DNA from: Crenalkalicoccus roseus
Lineage (GTDB): Bacteria > Pseudomonadota > Alphaproteobacteria > Acetobacterales > Acetobacteraceae
Direction of reading: 5' to 3'
DNA: 64,000 nt
Assembly: GCF_004761865.1 (NCBI RefSeq)
Contig: NZ_SJDM01000003.1
Coordinates: 147,237-211,236, forward strand
The position numbers and the translations under genes were made by a program. Shown piece by piece: positions 63,767 through 64,000 of this stretch; the first letter of the stretch is position 1; every line of letters starts with the position of its first letter. A model generated the notes under the pieces. That model saw nothing but the letters and a program-made list of their open reading frames with translations. It was not told the DNA's origin and did not search any database.

Positions 63767-64000
63767 TCAGCCCGGCAGGCCGCCGCGCAGCGCTGCCGCG
63801 ATGCCGGTGGCGAAGGCGCGGGCATCCCCCGGCGGGGGATTGTGGCGCGGCATGGTGACCCAGAGGCGCAGCAGGGCGCCGCGCACCATGCCAGCGCAGA
63901 CCAGCCCCTCCACCGCCTCGCGCCCGTAACGCCCCTCGGTCTCGGCGCAGCGCAGCGCCGGCGCGCCGGCGACGGGCAGGAGGAAGGGCTGCCCCTCGCG
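63767..64000 (-). CDS. C-terminal part of an unidentified protein
   Basis: The last 77 codons of a gene that begins beyond the window; the stop is at 63767-63769. The visible part reads through without a break (EGRYGREAVEGLVCAG, then GALLRLWVTMP) and ends ALRGGLPG. The composition fits a real protein, but I do not recognise the family. It precedes the methyltransferase gene on the same strand with a short gap, so the two may be co-transcribed. Confidence 0.5.
   Translation of the reverse strand, partial: REGQPFLLPVAGAPALRCAETEGRYGREAVEGLVCAGMVRGALLRLWVTMPRHNPPPGDARAFATGIAAALRGGLPG

Overview
The window is very GC-rich DNA with gene-dense, mostly alphaproteobacterial content: an ispDF fusion, a dusB-ntrB-ntrC-ntrY-ntrX cluster, RpoH, an NdvA-type exporter and many Bug/TctC solute receptors. 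Together these point to the Acetobacteraceae, most like Roseomonas and relatives. This is inferred from gene content, because no rRNA or tRNA gene is present to confirm it.

Positions 1-8919 are an accessory region. It is bounded by two copies of one IS5-like element in inverted orientation: only the tail of copy A is inside the window (1-81), and copy B is whole (8102-8919) but has a broken transposase. Between them lie a decayed phage-like structural gene, an intact DapA-superfamily lyase, a broken YeiH-type membrane protein, an IS630 transposase remnant, and a minus-strand catabolic set (Bug receptor, LysR regulator, TauD-type dioxygenase, enolase-superfamily enzyme). A 24-base near-repeat lies at a similar distance upstream of the Bug gene and of the dioxygenase gene.

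Positions 8948-27732 look like ordinary chromosome: a small secreted protein, a truncated TraR/DksA-like protein coupled to prfC, an SbmA/BacA-like transporter, a VOC protein, rpoH, rluD, a small membrane protein, a metallo-hydrolase, upp, a MotA/MotB-like pair with a third OmpA-like protein, suhB, efp, a TRAP transporter (dctM, dctQ, dctP), a CBS protein and ndvA.

Positions 27912-38817 open with four tandem Bug receptors without any TctA/TctB membrane partner. They are followed by a TauD-fold protein that has lost both iron-binding histidines, an M20 peptidase, a large patatin-like protein, a 2'-5' RNA ligase-like protein and a lactate-permease-family carrier.

Positions 38899-53616 hold a GH13 enzyme, an AlkA-type glycosylase, an alpha/beta hydrolase, a DMT exporter, a quinone oxidoreductase, a Leu/Ile/Val-type binding protein, a sixth Bug receptor, a ugpBAEC glycerol-3-phosphate importer, and a divergent dpaL/denD pair.

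Positions 53944-62779 carry ispDF and then dusB-ntrBC-ntrYX, one tightly packed nitrogen-regulation operon with overlapping stop/start codons. The window ends with a SAM methyltransferase and the C-terminal part of an unidentified gene. Repeated GATCCCG-type palindromes occur at gene ends (about 16.6, 30.2 and 62.8 kb).
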